Assembly (NCBI RefSeq): GCF_017311415.1
Contig: NZ_JAEKIS010000010.1
Location: 108,189 to 172,188 of the forward strand
Length of the DNA: 64,000 nt
Reading direction: 5' to 3'
Source: Salipiger abyssi
GTDB lineage: Bacteria; Pseudomonadota; Alphaproteobacteria; Rhodobacterales; Rhodobacteraceae
The notes beneath the pieces are model-generated. The model worked only from the letters and a program-made list of their open reading frames with translations. It made no database searches and was not told the DNA's origin. This document shows, piece after piece, positions 20,448-29,596 of the stretch (its first letter is position 1; every line of letters begins with the position of its first letter). Made by a program: the position numbers and the translations under genes.

Positions 20448-21884
20448 ATGGCAAAGCAGCCGATGCTCAAATTCGTGAAAATCGAACGCGACATGCCCGA
20501 GAAGCGTGGCGCGACGGTCCGCAACAAGGACTTTGACGAAATCTATGCGGAATTCGCCGACGCGAAGGCCAAGGAACAGGCCAGCCGCTGCTCGCAATGC
20601 GGCGTGCCCTATTGCCAGAGCCATTGCCCGCTGCACAACAATATCCCCGACTGGCTGCGCCTGACCGCCATGGGCCGCCTGCAAGAGGCCTATGACATCA
20701 GCCAGTCGACCAACACCTTCCCCGAGATCTGCGGCCGCATCTGCCCCCAGGACCGTCTCTGCGAGGGCAATTGCGTGATCGAATCCTCCGGCCACGGCAC
20801 CGTGACCATCGGCTCGGTCGAGAAATACATCACCGATACCGCATGGGAGAAGGGCTGGGTCACCCCCGCCGCGCCCACGGCCGAGCGCAGCGAGAGCGTC
20901 GGCGTCATCGGCGCCGGCCCCGGCGGGCTGGCGGCGGCGGACATGCTGCGCCGCGCCGGTGTGCAGGTGACGGTCTATGACCGCTACGACCGTGGCGGCG
21001 GGCTGCTGACCTACGGCATCCCGGGCTTCAAGCTGGAGAAGGATGTGGTCATGCGGCGCATCAAGCAGCTCGAGGATGGCGGCGTGCGCTTTGTCTTCAA
21101 CTGCAATGTCGGCGCCGACATGTCCTTTGAAGACATCCGCGACCAGCACGATGCGGTGATCATCGCCACCGGCGTCTATAAATCGCGCGACCTGCGCGGC
21201 CCGGGTGCCGGCGCGTCGGGCATCGTCAAGGCCATCGACTATCTCACCGCCTCGAACCGCGCCGCGAATTTCGGCGACAAGGTCCCGGAATTCGAAAGCG
21301 GCGAGCTGAACGCGAACGGCAAGAAGGTCGTGGTGATCGGCGGCGGCGACACCGCCATGGACTGCGTGCGCACGGCGATCCGTCAGGGCGCGACCAGCGT
21401 GAAATGTCTCTACCGCCGCGACCGCGCCAATATGCCGGGCTCGCAGCGCGAGGTGCAGAACGCCGAGGAAGAAGGTGTGGTCTTTGAATGGCTGACCGCG
21501 CCGCAGGGCTTCAAGGGCGAGCCGGTCAGTGCCGTTCTCGCGCAGAAGATGCGCCTCGGCCTGCCCGACGCCTCCGGCCGTCAGTCGCCCGAGATCATCG
21601 AGGGCAGCGATTACGAAGAGCCCGCCGATCTGGTGATCAAAGCGCTTGGCTTCGAGCCCGAGGAGCTGCCGACGCTCTGGGGCGCGCCCGAGCTGGAAGT
21701 GACCCGCTGGGGCACCGTGAAGGCCGAGTTCACCTCCGGCCGCACCGCCCTGCCCGGCGTCTATGCCGTGGGCGACATCGTGCGCGGCGCATCGCTGGTC
21801 GTCTGGGCGATCCGCGACGGGCGCGACTGCGCCGAGCATGTGCTCCAGGATTTCGACCGGCAGGCGGCGATTGCCGCCGAATGA
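20448..21884 (+). CDS. gltD: Glutamate synthase, NADPH small (beta) subunit
   Basis: A 478-residue flavoprotein. The N-terminal cysteines SRCSQCGVPYCQSHCPL and GRICPQDRLCEGNC bind two 4Fe-4S clusters; then come the FAD dinucleotide-binding motif VIGAGPGGLAAADML and the NADPH site VIGGGDTAMDCVR, and the C-terminal FAD contact GVYAVGDIVRG. It passes electrons from NADPH to GltB to make two glutamates from glutamine and 2-oxoglutarate. Here gltD precedes gltB and a GFA-family gene lies between them. Confidence 0.95.
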   Translation: MAKQPMLKFVKIERDMPEKRGATVRNKDFDEIYAEFADAKAKEQASRCSQCGVPYCQSHCPLHNNIPDWLRLTAMGRLQEAYDISQSTNTFPEICGRICPQDRLCEGNCVIESSGHGTVTIGSVEKYITDTAWEKGWVTPAAPTAERSESVGVIGAGPGGLAAADMLRRAGVQVTVYDRYDRGGGLLTYGIPGFKLEKDVVMRRIKQLEDGGVRFVFNCNVGADMSFEDIRDQHDAVIIATGVYKSRDLRGPGAGASGIVKAIDYLTASNRAANFGDKVPEFESGELNANGKKVVVIGGGDTAMDCVRTAIRQGATSVKCLYRRDRANMPGSQREVQNAEEEGVVFEWLTAPQGFKGEPVSAVLAQKMRLGLPDASGRQSPEIIEGSDYEEPADLVIKALGFEPEELPTLWGAPELEVTRWGTVKAEFTSGRTALPGVYAVGDIVRGASLVVWAIRDGRDCAEHVLQDFDRQAAIAAE

Positions 21885-21928
21885 ACGGCGCCCCTGCCCG
21901 AGGCCGCCTCTGCGGCGGACAGGGTGCG

Positions 21929-21953
21929 GTGAGTATTTGAAGAAAGATGAAAG
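21929..21953 (+). repeat. Interspersed motif GTGAGTATTT...GAAAGATGAAAG, copy 2
   Basis: A second copy of the word at 3218-3243, again in a short intergenic gap (gltD to the GFA gene), on the same strand as the flanking genes and 46 bases before the GFA start. Confidence 0.5.
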
Positions 21954-21998
21954 CGCAGGCGCGTGGCGAGCGCCGCGCCTTCCGGAAAGCGGGATGCC

Positions 21999-22436
21999 AT
22001 GACGGAACGAACGGGCGGATGTTTGTGCGGCGCGGTGCGCTATACGGCGAAATCGCTGGGCAGCTTTGGCGTGTGCCATTGCGAGCAGTGCCAGCGCTGG
22101 GCCGGCGCGGCGCTTTTTGCGGTGACCGTGCCGCAGGGCGATATGATGCTGGAGGGGGCAGAGCATATCCGCGCCTTCCGCTCCTCGGACTGGGCCAGCC
22201 GCGAGTTCTGCGGCCGGTGCGGCTCGGTGCTCTGGTATCGCTTTGACAAGGGTCTCGACGGCGCCGGCGACTTCGAGGTGACCATCGGCACGCTCGACAA
22301 CGCCGACGGACTGGAGATGCAGCGCGAGATCTTTATCGACCAGAAACCCGACTGCTGGTCGCTGAGCGGCAATCACGAGCGTATGACCCGTGCCGAGACG
22401 CTGACCAAATACGGGGTCCAGGTGGACGGCGCCTGA
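21999..22436 (+). CDS. GFA-family (CENP-V/glutathione-dependent formaldehyde-activating-like) protein
   Basis: A 145-residue protein with the GFA zinc-binding cysteines in order: GGCLCGAVRY, CHCEQCQRWAG, and FCGRCGSVLWY. One founding member was described as promoting the glutathione-formaldehyde adduct reaction, but most members have no proven activity. Start ATG 21999 (MTERTGGCLC). It sits between gltD and gltB on the same strand; whether it is transcribed with them or is a passenger cannot be told. Confidence 0.85.
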   Translation: MTERTGGCLCGAVRYTAKSLGSFGVCHCEQCQRWAGAALFAVTVPQGDMMLEGAEHIRAFRSSDWASREFCGRCGSVLWYRFDKGLDGAGDFEVTIGTLDNADGLEMQREIFIDQKPDCWSLSGNHERMTRAETLTKYGVQVDGA

Positions 22437-22518
22437 CCCGCACGAGATTTTCCCGGCGCCAAGTGCCGGACCTGAACAACCGGCCGCGTGATGCGGCCCT
22501 GCATGGAGGTGCAATGCC

Positions 22519-25500
22519 ATGACCACTTACGATCAAGCCTGGGCCGCCGCCGAAGAGGCCAAACGCACATGGATGGAAGAGAACGGCATGTTCCGCGAGG
22601 AGCATGAGCATTCCTCCTGCGGTGTGGGCCTTGTGGTGTCCATCGACGGCAAGCCGTCGCGCAAGGTGGTCGAGGCGGGGATCACCGCGCTCAAGGCGAT
22701 CTGGCACCGCGGCGCGGTCGATGCCGATGGCAAGACCGGCGACGGCGCGGGCATTCATGTGCAGATCCCGGTGGCCTTCTTCTACGACCAGATCGACCGC
22801 ACCGGCCACGCGCCGCGCAAGGACGAGCTGATGGCCGTCGGCCAGGTCTTTCTGCCGCGCACCAATTTCGGCGCGCAGGAGACCTGCCGGACCATCGTCG
22901 AGACCGAAGTGCTGCGCATGGGGCACTATATCTATGGCTGGCGCCACGTTCCTGTGAGCGTCGACTGCCTCGGCGAAAAGGCCAACGCGACGCGCCCCGA
23001 GATCGAACAGATCCTGATCTCGAATGCCAAGGGGGTGGACGAAGAGACCTTTGAGCGCGAGCTTTACGTCATCCGCCGCCGCATCGAGAAGGCCGCGCAG
23101 GCCGCCGGCATCAACGAGCTCTATATCGCCTCGCTGAGCTGCCGCTCGATCATCTACAAGGGCATGATGCTGGCCGAGCAGGTCAGCGAATTCTATCCCG
23201 ACCTTCAGGATGAGCGGTTCGAGAGCGCCTTTGCGATCTATCACCAGCGCTATTCCACCAACACCTTCCCGCAATGGTGGCTGGCGCAGCCCTTCCGCAT
23301 GCTGGCTCATAACGGCGAGATCAACACGATCAAGGGCAATACCAACTGGATGAAGAGCCACGAGATCCGCATGGCCTCCTCCACCTTCGGCGACATGGCC
23401 GAGGACATCAAACCGATCATCGCAAATGGCGCGTCGGATTCCGCCGCGCTGGACGCGGTGTTCGAGGTGCTGGTGCGCGCCGGGCGCAACGCGCCGATGG
23501 CGAAAACCATGCTGATCCCCGAGAGCTGGTCCAAGCAGGCGGTGGAGCTGCCGCAGGCCTGGCGCGACATGTATTCCTATGTGAACTCGGTGATGGAGCC
23601 CTGGGACGGCCCCGCCGCCCTGGCGATGACCGATGGCCGCTGGGTCTGCGGCGGGCTCGACCGCAACGGTCTGCGTCCGATGCGCTATGTGGTGACAGGC
23701 GACGGGCTGCTGATCGCGGGCTCCGAGGCGGGCATGGTGCCGGTCGACGAGGGCACGGTGCGCGAAAAGGGCGCGCTCGGCCCGGGCCAGCTCATCGCTG
23801 TCGATATGGAAGAGGGCAAGCTCTACCACGACACCGAGATCAAGAACCGCCTCGCCGGCAGCCAGCCCTTCGGCGAATGGGTCGGCAAGATCACCGATCT
23901 CGACGCAGCGCTCTCGGGCATCACAGAAAAGCCGCTCTTTGCCGGGTCCGACCTGCGCAAGCGCCAGATCGCGGCCGGCTACACGATGGAAGAGCTGGAG
24001 CAGATCCTCGCGCCGATGGCAGAGGACGGCAAGGAATCGCTGGCCTCGATGGGCGACGACACGCCCTCTGCGGTGCTGTCGAAGAAGTACCGCCCGCTGA
24101 GCCATTTCTTCCGGCAGAACTTCTCCCAGGTGACCAACCCGCCGATCGACTCCCTGCGCGAATTCCGCGTGATGTCGCTCAAGACGCGGTTCGGCAACCT
24201 CAAGAACGTGCTGGACGAAAGCAGCTCGCAGACCGAGATCCTGGTGCTGGAAAGCCCGTTCGTGGCCAACGCCCAGTTCGCCGAGCTGACGGAGCATTTC
24301 AATGCGCGTCTGGTGGAGATCGACTGCACCTTCCCCGCCGAACAGGGCGAGGGCGCGCTGCGCGAATCGCTGAGCCGCATCCGCGCCGAGGCCGAGGACG
24401 CAGTGCGCTCGGGCGGCGGTCATATCGTGCTGACCGATCAGCACCAGACCGACGACAAGGTGGCGATGCCGATGATCCTCGCCACCAGCGCCGTGCATAG
24501 CTGGCTGACCAAGAAGGGGCTGCGCACGTTCTGCTCGCTGGGCATCCGCTCTGCGGAATGCATCGACCCGCATTACTTCGCGGTTCTGGTGGGCTGCGGC
24601 GCGACCATCGTGAACCCCTATCTCGCCGAGGACAGCATCGCCGACCGCATCGAGCGCGGCCTGCTCGACGGCACGCTGACCGAGAACATGGCGCGTTACC
24701 GCGAGGCCATCGACCAGGGTCTGCTGAAGATCATGGCCAAGATGGGCATCTCGGTGATCTCCTCCTACCGCGGCGGTCTCAACTTCGAGGCCGTGGGCCT
24801 GTCGCGCGCCATGTGCGCCGAGTATTTCCCCGGCATGCTGAGCCGGATCTCGGGCATCGGCGTGCACGGCATCCAGCAGAAGGCGGAAGAGATCCACAAG
24901 CTGGGCTTTGCCGGCGGACGCGACGTGCTGCCCATCGGCGGGTTCTACAAGGCGCGGAAATCCGGCGAGACCCATGCCTGGGGCGCGCAGACGATGCATC
25001 TCATGCAGGCGGCCTGCAACAAGGCCTCCTATGAGCTGTGGAAGACCTATTCCAAGGCGATGCGGGCCAACCCGCCGATCCATCTGCGCGACCTGCTCGA
25101 CATCAAACCGGTGGGCAAGGCGATCCCGATCGAGGAGGTGGAAAGCATCACCTCGATCCGCAAACGCTTTGTCACGCCGGGCATGTCGCTGGGGGCGCTG
25201 AGCCCCGAGGCGCACAAGACACTCAACGTCGCGATGAACCGCATCGGCGCCAAGTCCGACTCGGGTGAGGGCGGCGAGGATCCGGCGCATTTCGTGCCGG
25301 AGCCCAATGGCGACAACCCGTCGGCAAAGATCAAGCAGGTGGCCTCGGGGCGTTTCGGTGTGACCGCCGAATACCTCAACCACTGCGAAGAGCTTGAGAT
25401 CAAGGTCGCTCAGGGCGCCAAGCCCGGCGAGGGCGGCCAGCTGCCCGGCATGAAGGTGACCGAACTGATCGCGCGTCTGCGGCATTCGACCAAGGGCGTG

Positions 25501-27060
25501 ACGCTGATCTCGCCGCCGCCGCACCACGATATCTACTCGATCGAGGATCTGGCGCAGCTGATCTACGACCTCAAGCAGATCAACCCGCGCTGCAAGGTGA
25601 CGGTGAAGCTGGTGGCCTCCTCCGGCGTCGGCACCATCGCGGCGGGCGTGGCCAAGGCCAAGGCCGACGTCATCCTGATCTCTGGCCACAATGGCGGCAC
25701 CGGGGCGTCTCCGGCGACCTCGATCAAATATGCCGGCCTGCCCTGGGAGATGGGCCTGACCGAGGCGCATCAGGTGCTGGCGATGAACAAGCTGCGCGAC
25801 CGGGTGACACTGCGCACCGATGGCGGTCTGCGCACGGGCCGTGACATCGTCATGGCCGCGATGCTGGGCGCCGAGGAATATGGCATCGGCACCGCCGCGC
25901 TGATCGCGATGGGCTGCATCATGGTGCGTCAGTGCCAGTCGAACACCTGCCCGGTGGGCGTCTGCACGCAGGACGAGGCGCTGCGCGGCAAGTTCACCGG
26001 CAGCGCGGACAAGGTGGTGAACCTCATCACCTTCTACGCCACCGAGGTGCGCGAGATCCTCGCCTCCATCGGCGCGCGCAGCCTGAACGACGTGATCGGG
26101 CGGGCCGACCTGCTGCGTCAGGTCAGCCGCGGGGCCGAGCATCTCGACGATCTCGATCTCAATCCGCTGCTAATCCGCGTCGATGGCGCCGACGATATCG
26201 TCTACGACCGCAACAAGGGCCGCAACGTCGTGCCTGACACGCTCGATGCCGAGATCGTCCGCGACGGCCACCGCTTCCTTGAGGATGGCGAGAAGATGCA
26301 GCTTTCCTACGCGGTGCAGAACACGCACCGCACGGTGGGCACGCGGACCTCGTCGCATATCGTCAGCAAGTTCGGCATGCGCAACGCGCTGCAACCCGAC
26401 CACCTGCATGTGAAGCTGACCGGCTCCGCCGGGCAGTCGCTGGGGGCCTTCGCGGCGCCGGGCCTCAAGATCGAGGTCTCGGGCGATGCCAACGACTATG
26501 TCGGCAAGGGTCTCTCCGGCGGCACCGTGGTGGTGCGTCCGCCGATGATGTCGCCGCTCAAGGCCGAGGTGAACACGATCATCGGCAACACCGTGCTTTA
26601 CGGCGCAACCGACGGTTACCTGTTTGCCGCCGGCCGCGCGGGCGAGCGTTTCGCGGTGCGCAACTCCGGCGCCAAGGTGGTGGTCGAGGGCTGCGGCTCC
26701 AACGGCTGCGAATACATGACCGGCGGCGTGGCGGTGATCCTCGGGCCCATCGGTGCCAACTTCGGCGCCGGCATGACCGGCGGCATGGCCTATCTCTACG
26801 ACCCCAAGGGCGAAGCGGCGGACATGATGAACATGGAAAGCCTCGTCACCTGCCCGGTGAACAGCGAGCACTGGGAAGCGGAGCTGAAAGGCATGATCGA
26901 GCGCCATCTGGCCGAGACCAAAAGCCGCAAGGCCGAGGACATCCTCCAGCACTGGGATCTGGAGAAGGTCAACTTCCTCCAGGTCTGCCCCAAGGAGATG
27001 CTGAACAAGATCGCCCACCCGCTGGGCATCGAGGACAGCCTCGCCGTGCCGGCGGAATAA
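22519..27060 (+). CDS. gltB: Glutamate synthase, large (alpha) subunit
   Basis: A 1513-residue protein, full length. The class II glutaminase nucleophile is Cys34 (EEHEHSSCGVGLV), exposed after removal of a 33-residue propeptide. The central and FMN-binding synthase domains follow (KSDSGEGGEDP, SGHNGGTGASP, LRTDGGLRTGRD), then the 3Fe-4S cysteines in GCIMVRQCQSNTCPVGVC, and the beta-helical C-terminal domain with repeated Gly-rich turns. With GltD it forms the main ammonia-assimilation enzyme with glutamine synthetase. A strong terminator follows. Confidence 0.96.
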   Translation: MTTYDQAWAAAEEAKRTWMEENGMFREEHEHSSCGVGLVVSIDGKPSRKVVEAGITALKAIWHRGAVDADGKTGDGAGIHVQIPVAFFYDQIDRTGHAPRKDELMAVGQVFLPRTNFGAQETCRTIVETEVLRMGHYIYGWRHVPVSVDCLGEKANATRPEIEQILISNAKGVDEETFERELYVIRRRIEKAAQAAGINELYIASLSCRSIIYKGMMLAEQVSEFYPDLQDERFESAFAIYHQRYSTNTFPQWWLAQPFRMLAHNGEINTIKGNTNWMKSHEIRMASSTFGDMAEDIKPIIANGASDSAALDAVFEVLVRAGRNAPMAKTMLIPESWSKQAVELPQAWRDMYSYVNSVMEPWDGPAALAMTDGRWVCGGLDRNGLRPMRYVVTGDGLLIAGSEAGMVPVDEGTVREKGALGPGQLIAVDMEEGKLYHDTEIKNRLAGSQPFGEWVGKITDLDAALSGITEKPLFAGSDLRKRQIAAGYTMEELEQILAPMAEDGKESLASMGDDTPSAVLSKKYRPLSHFFRQNFSQVTNPPIDSLREFRVMSLKTRFGNLKNVLDESSSQTEILVLESPFVANAQFAELTEHFNARLVEIDCTFPAEQGEGALRESLSRIRAEAEDAVRSGGGHIVLTDQHQTDDKVAMPMILATSAVHSWLTKKGLRTFCSLGIRSAECIDPHYFAVLVGCGATIVNPYLAEDSIADRIERGLLDGTLTENMARYREAIDQGLLKIMAKMGISVISSYRGGLNFEAVGLSRAMCAEYFPGMLSRISGIGVHGIQQKAEEIHKLGFAGGRDVLPIGGFYKARKSGETHAWGAQTMHLMQAACNKASYELWKTYSKAMRANPPIHLRDLLDIKPVGKAIPIEEVESITSIRKRFVTPGMSLGALSPEAHKTLNVAMNRIGAKSDSGEGGEDPAHFVPEPNGDNPSAKIKQVASGRFGVTAEYLNHCEELEIKVAQGAKPGEGGQLPGMKVTELIARLRHSTKGVTLISPPPHHDIYSIEDLAQLIYDLKQINPRCKVTVKLVASSGVGTIAAGVAKAKADVILISGHNGGTGASPATSIKYAGLPWEMGLTEAHQVLAMNKLRDRVTLRTDGGLRTGRDIVMAAMLGAEEYGIGTAALIAMGCIMVRQCQSNTCPVGVCTQDEALRGKFTGSADKVVNLITFYATEVREILASIGARSLNDVIGRADLLRQVSRGAEHLDDLDLNPLLIRVDGADDIVYDRNKGRNVVPDTLDAEIVRDGHRFLEDGEKMQLSYAVQNTHRTVGTRTSSHIVSKFGMRNALQPDHLHVKLTGSAGQSLGAFAAPGLKIEVSGDANDYVGKGLSGGTVVVRPPMMSPLKAEVNTIIGNTVLYGATDGYLFAAGRAGERFAVRNSGAKVVVEGCGSNGCEYMTGGVAVILGPIGANFGAGMTGGMAYLYDPKGEAADMMNMESLVTCPVNSEHWEAELKGMIERHLAETKSRKAEDILQHWDLEKVNFLQVCPKEMLNKIAHPLGIEDSLAVPAE

Positions 27061-27085
27061 GCCTCGGCTTTCATGAGATGTCGCA

Positions 27086-27119
27086 GACGCCCGGGGATTT
27101 CCCCGGGCGTCTTGCTTTT
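27086..27119 (+). terminator. Rho-independent terminator after gltB
   Basis: GACGCCCGGGG and CCCCGGGCGTC form an 11-pair perfect stem over an ATTT loop, followed by TTGCTTTTG. It lies 25 bases after the gltB stop and closes the glutamate synthase unit. Confidence 0.92.
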
Positions 27120-27300
27120 GGCCTGAAGTGCAGGGAAAAAACCGCCCGACCGAGTGATTTTTCCGGATTGCGCCACATTGTTTACCTAACGGCACCCAAT
27201 TCAGTGGCCATAAAGGAATTGTTCGGAGTGTTAGTTCCAAATGTAACCCGTGGCGTATGATGATGAGTGTCGGATATCGTCCCCTGCCACTGGGGCGGCC

Positions 27301-27332
27301 AAGGCCCGGAGCGCATAGATGCGCCGGGCCTT
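27301..27332 (+). other. Hairpin in the mtgA leader
   Basis: AAGGCCCG and GCGCAT pair with ATGCGC and CGGGCCTT over an AG loop, with a two-base bulge on the left arm, forming a long GC-rich stem-loop 52 bases before the mtgA ATG. No T run follows, so this is not a simple terminator; it could be an attenuator or leader structure. Confidence 0.4.
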
Positions 27333-27383
27333 GTGCGTGTTGCACGCTTCCCCCCGCCCGCCAGCCCGTGTATTTCTAAGCTC

Positions 27384-28139
27384 ATGGCGCGAGCAGCGAA
27401 AAAACCGAAGAAGCAGGCAAAACCCGACAAGCTGCGTGAGGCGGTCGCAAAGCCGCGCAGGCGGATCCGTCCGGGGCGCTGGCTGCTGCGGCAGACGTTC
27501 AGACTCGGCATGGTCGCGGTGGGGCTGCTGCTGCTGGCGGTCCTGCTCTACAAGCTGATCAACCCGCCCACCACCTACACGATGTGGTCCGAGGGCCGGC
27601 GGCTCGGCGCCTCCGTCGATCAGCGCTGGGTCGATGCCGAGCGCATCGCACCGGTGATGCTGCGTTCGGTCGTGGCGGCAGAGGATGCCAATTTCTGCAC
27701 CCATTGGGGCTTTGACATGCGGGCGATCCGCGCCGCCATCGAAGAAGGCGGCAATCGCGGAGCCTCGACGATCAGCCAGCAGGTCGTGAAGAACGTCTAT
27801 CTCTGGCAGGGCCGCAGCTGGCCGCGCAAGGCGCTGGAAGCGCTGATCACCCCGGTGGTGGAGGCACTCTGGTCGAAACGGCGCATTCTCGAGATCTATC
27901 TCAACATCGCCGAGTTCGACGAAGGCGTGTTCGGCGTCGAAGCAGCCTCCCGGCATTACTTCGGCGTCGGCCCGGACAAGCTGAGCGCCACCCAGGCGGC
28001 ACGTCTCGCCGCGATCCTGCCCGACCCCAAGGACCGCTCGGCCTCGCGCCCCTCGAGCTATGTCCAGCGCCGTGCCGCACAGATCCGCGACGGCGCCGCC
28101 ACCATCGAACGCGATGGCCGCGCCGCCTGCTTCGAATAG
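27384..28139 (+). CDS. mtgA: Monofunctional biosynthetic peptidoglycan transglycosylase
   Basis: A 251-residue GT51 protein with a basic N-terminus (MARAAKKPKKQAKPDK), one membrane anchor at about 35-60, and the glycosyltransferase motifs VAAEDANFCTHWGFD (catalytic Glu) and GASTISQQVVKNVYLW, then KRRILEIYLNIAEF. It polymerises lipid II into glycan strands without a transpeptidase domain. Start ATG 27384; the open frame runs 39 codons further upstream through the leader hairpin, which argues against that extension. Confidence 0.93.
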   Translation: MARAAKKPKKQAKPDKLREAVAKPRRRIRPGRWLLRQTFRLGMVAVGLLLLAVLLYKLINPPTTYTMWSEGRRLGASVDQRWVDAERIAPVMLRSVVAAEDANFCTHWGFDMRAIRAAIEEGGNRGASTISQQVVKNVYLWQGRSWPRKALEALITPVVEALWSKRRILEIYLNIAEFDEGVFGVEAASRHYFGVGPDKLSATQAARLAAILPDPKDRSASRPSSYVQRRAAQIRDGAATIERDGRAACFE

Positions 28140-28171
28140 CGGATCGCCAACCTACATCGCGACAGCGACAA

Positions 28172-28222
28172 GACTATTGCCTTTTGCCCGCCCGGGCTGT
28201 TCTGTGAACCCATTCAATAGTC
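28172..28222. promoter_or_regulatory. Inverted repeat upstream of the RND efflux genes
   Basis: GACTATTG (28172-28179) and CAATAGTC (28215-28222) are a perfect inverted pair spaced by 35 bases, ending 25 bases before the adaptor-protein ATG. It could be a paired operator for an unlinked regulator; no regulator gene is adjacent. Confidence 0.3.
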
Positions 28223-28246
28223 GAGATATGATCGGAGACACGATAG

Positions 28247-29596
28247 ATGGCGGGCTTGGGTTCCCTGATTGGCCGTGCGCTGGCTTTTGGCATTCCTGCC
28301 GCTCTTGGTGCTGCGGCCTTTGTCTATGCGGAAACGCTGAAACAGCCCCCCGCCGAGGCCGCCGTGAAGCGTCCCTCCCTGCCCGTCCGGGTTCTGACCA
28401 TGCAACCTGTGCCGGTCCTGCCCCGGCTGTCGGGCTACGGCACCGTCAACCCGGCGCGCGAATGGCACGCGGTGGCGCGTGTCGCCGGCGACATCGTGGA
28501 AACCGGGGCAGATCTCGCGGCGGGCACGCTGATGGCAGCGGATACGGTGCTCTTCAGGATCGACGATTCGGATCTGCGCCTGTCGCTGGCGCAGATGGAC
28601 GCGCAGATCGCTGCGGCGGATGTGAAGAACGACACGCTCGCCGCCAGCCTGGACATCGCGCGCGCCGATCTGGAGCTCGCCCGGGCCGAACTGGCGCGGC
28701 AGGAGCGGCTGACCGACCAGGGAGTCGCGGCGCGCGCCGGGCTCGATGCCGCCCGCCGGCAGGAACTCTCCGCCCGCGCGCAGGTGACCGGACTCGAAAA
28801 CGAGCGCCGACTGGCCGCCGCCGAGCGCGAGGTCGTGCTGTCGCAAAAGGCCACGGTGGCACGGGCGCTCGACTTCACTGAGATCCGTGCGCCCTACGAC
28901 CTGCGCATCACCGAGGTGACCGCCACGGAGGGCCAATATGTCGGGGCGGGGCAGACGCTGCTCGCCGCCGAGGACCTCGCGGCGGCAGAGGTGCCGGCAC
29001 GGTTCCCGTTGGGCCATATCGGCCCGCTGTTGCGGCTGGCCGGCGGGGACGCCGAGGTCGCGGATCTGAAAGCCCGCGTGCGCCTCACGGCGCCGGGCCA
29101 CGATGTCACCTGGAAAGCGGAGGTCGTACGGGTCGGCGACGCCATCGACAGCGGGACGCAAAGCGCCACGGTGGTGGTGCGCGTCGAGGATCCGCTCGGC
29201 CAGGCCGCTGCCGGAGAGCGCCCGCCGCTGCGGCGCAACATGTTTGTCGAGGTGCTGCTGATCGGCCCGCAGACCGAACGGCTCGTGGCCCCGGCAGATG
29301 CGGTCTGGGACGGTACGGCGCTGGTCGTGGGCGCCGACGAGACGCTTCAGAAACGCGCCGTGACCATCGCCTTCACCATGGGCGATCTTGCGGTGATCGA
29401 CAGCGGGCTGGAACCCGGCGACCAACTGGTGATCACGTCGCCGACCGTGGCCGTGCCCGGCATGCAGGTGAAACCGGTCGAGGACAGTGCCCGCATGACC
29501 GCCCTTGCCGCCGAGGCGCTGGGGCAGAGCGCGCCTGCAGGCGGCGGCGCGGGGAGCGGTCAAGGCAAAAACAAATCCGGCGAGGCCGGCAAATGA
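28247..29596 (+). CDS. RND efflux periplasmic adaptor (membrane fusion protein)
   Basis: A 449-residue adaptor with one N-terminal membrane/signal segment (LIGRALAFGIPAALGAAAFVYAE), a barrel-sandwich hybrid domain, a long coiled-coil hairpin at about 120-190 rich in Ala, Arg, Glu and Leu, and beta-barrel and membrane-proximal domains (VRAPY replaced by IRAPYDLRITEV). The C-terminus is Gly/Ser/Lys-rich and low complexity. It links the inner-membrane pump to an outer-membrane channel, which is not encoded here. Its stop overlaps the pump ATG. Confidence 0.88.
   Translation: MAGLGSLIGRALAFGIPAALGAAAFVYAETLKQPPAEAAVKRPSLPVRVLTMQPVPVLPRLSGYGTVNPAREWHAVARVAGDIVETGADLAAGTLMAADTVLFRIDDSDLRLSLAQMDAQIAAADVKNDTLAASLDIARADLELARAELARQERLTDQGVAARAGLDAARRQELSARAQVTGLENERRLAAAEREVVLSQKATVARALDFTEIRAPYDLRITEVTATEGQYVGAGQTLLAAEDLAAAEVPARFPLGHIGPLLRLAGGDAEVADLKARVRLTAPGHDVTWKAEVVRVGDAIDSGTQSATVVVRVEDPLGQAAAGERPPLRRNMFVEVLLIGPQTERLVAPADAVWDGTALVVGADETLQKRAVTIAFTMGDLAVIDSGLEPGDQLVITSPTVAVPGMQVKPVEDSARMTALAAEALGQSAPAGGGAGSGQGKNKSGEAGK

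Noticed and set aside
22333..26142. A 1269-codon minus-strand open frame
   Set aside because: Antisense to gltB, whose motifs are unambiguous; composition is His/Arg/Leu-rich and repetitive like other antisense frames here.
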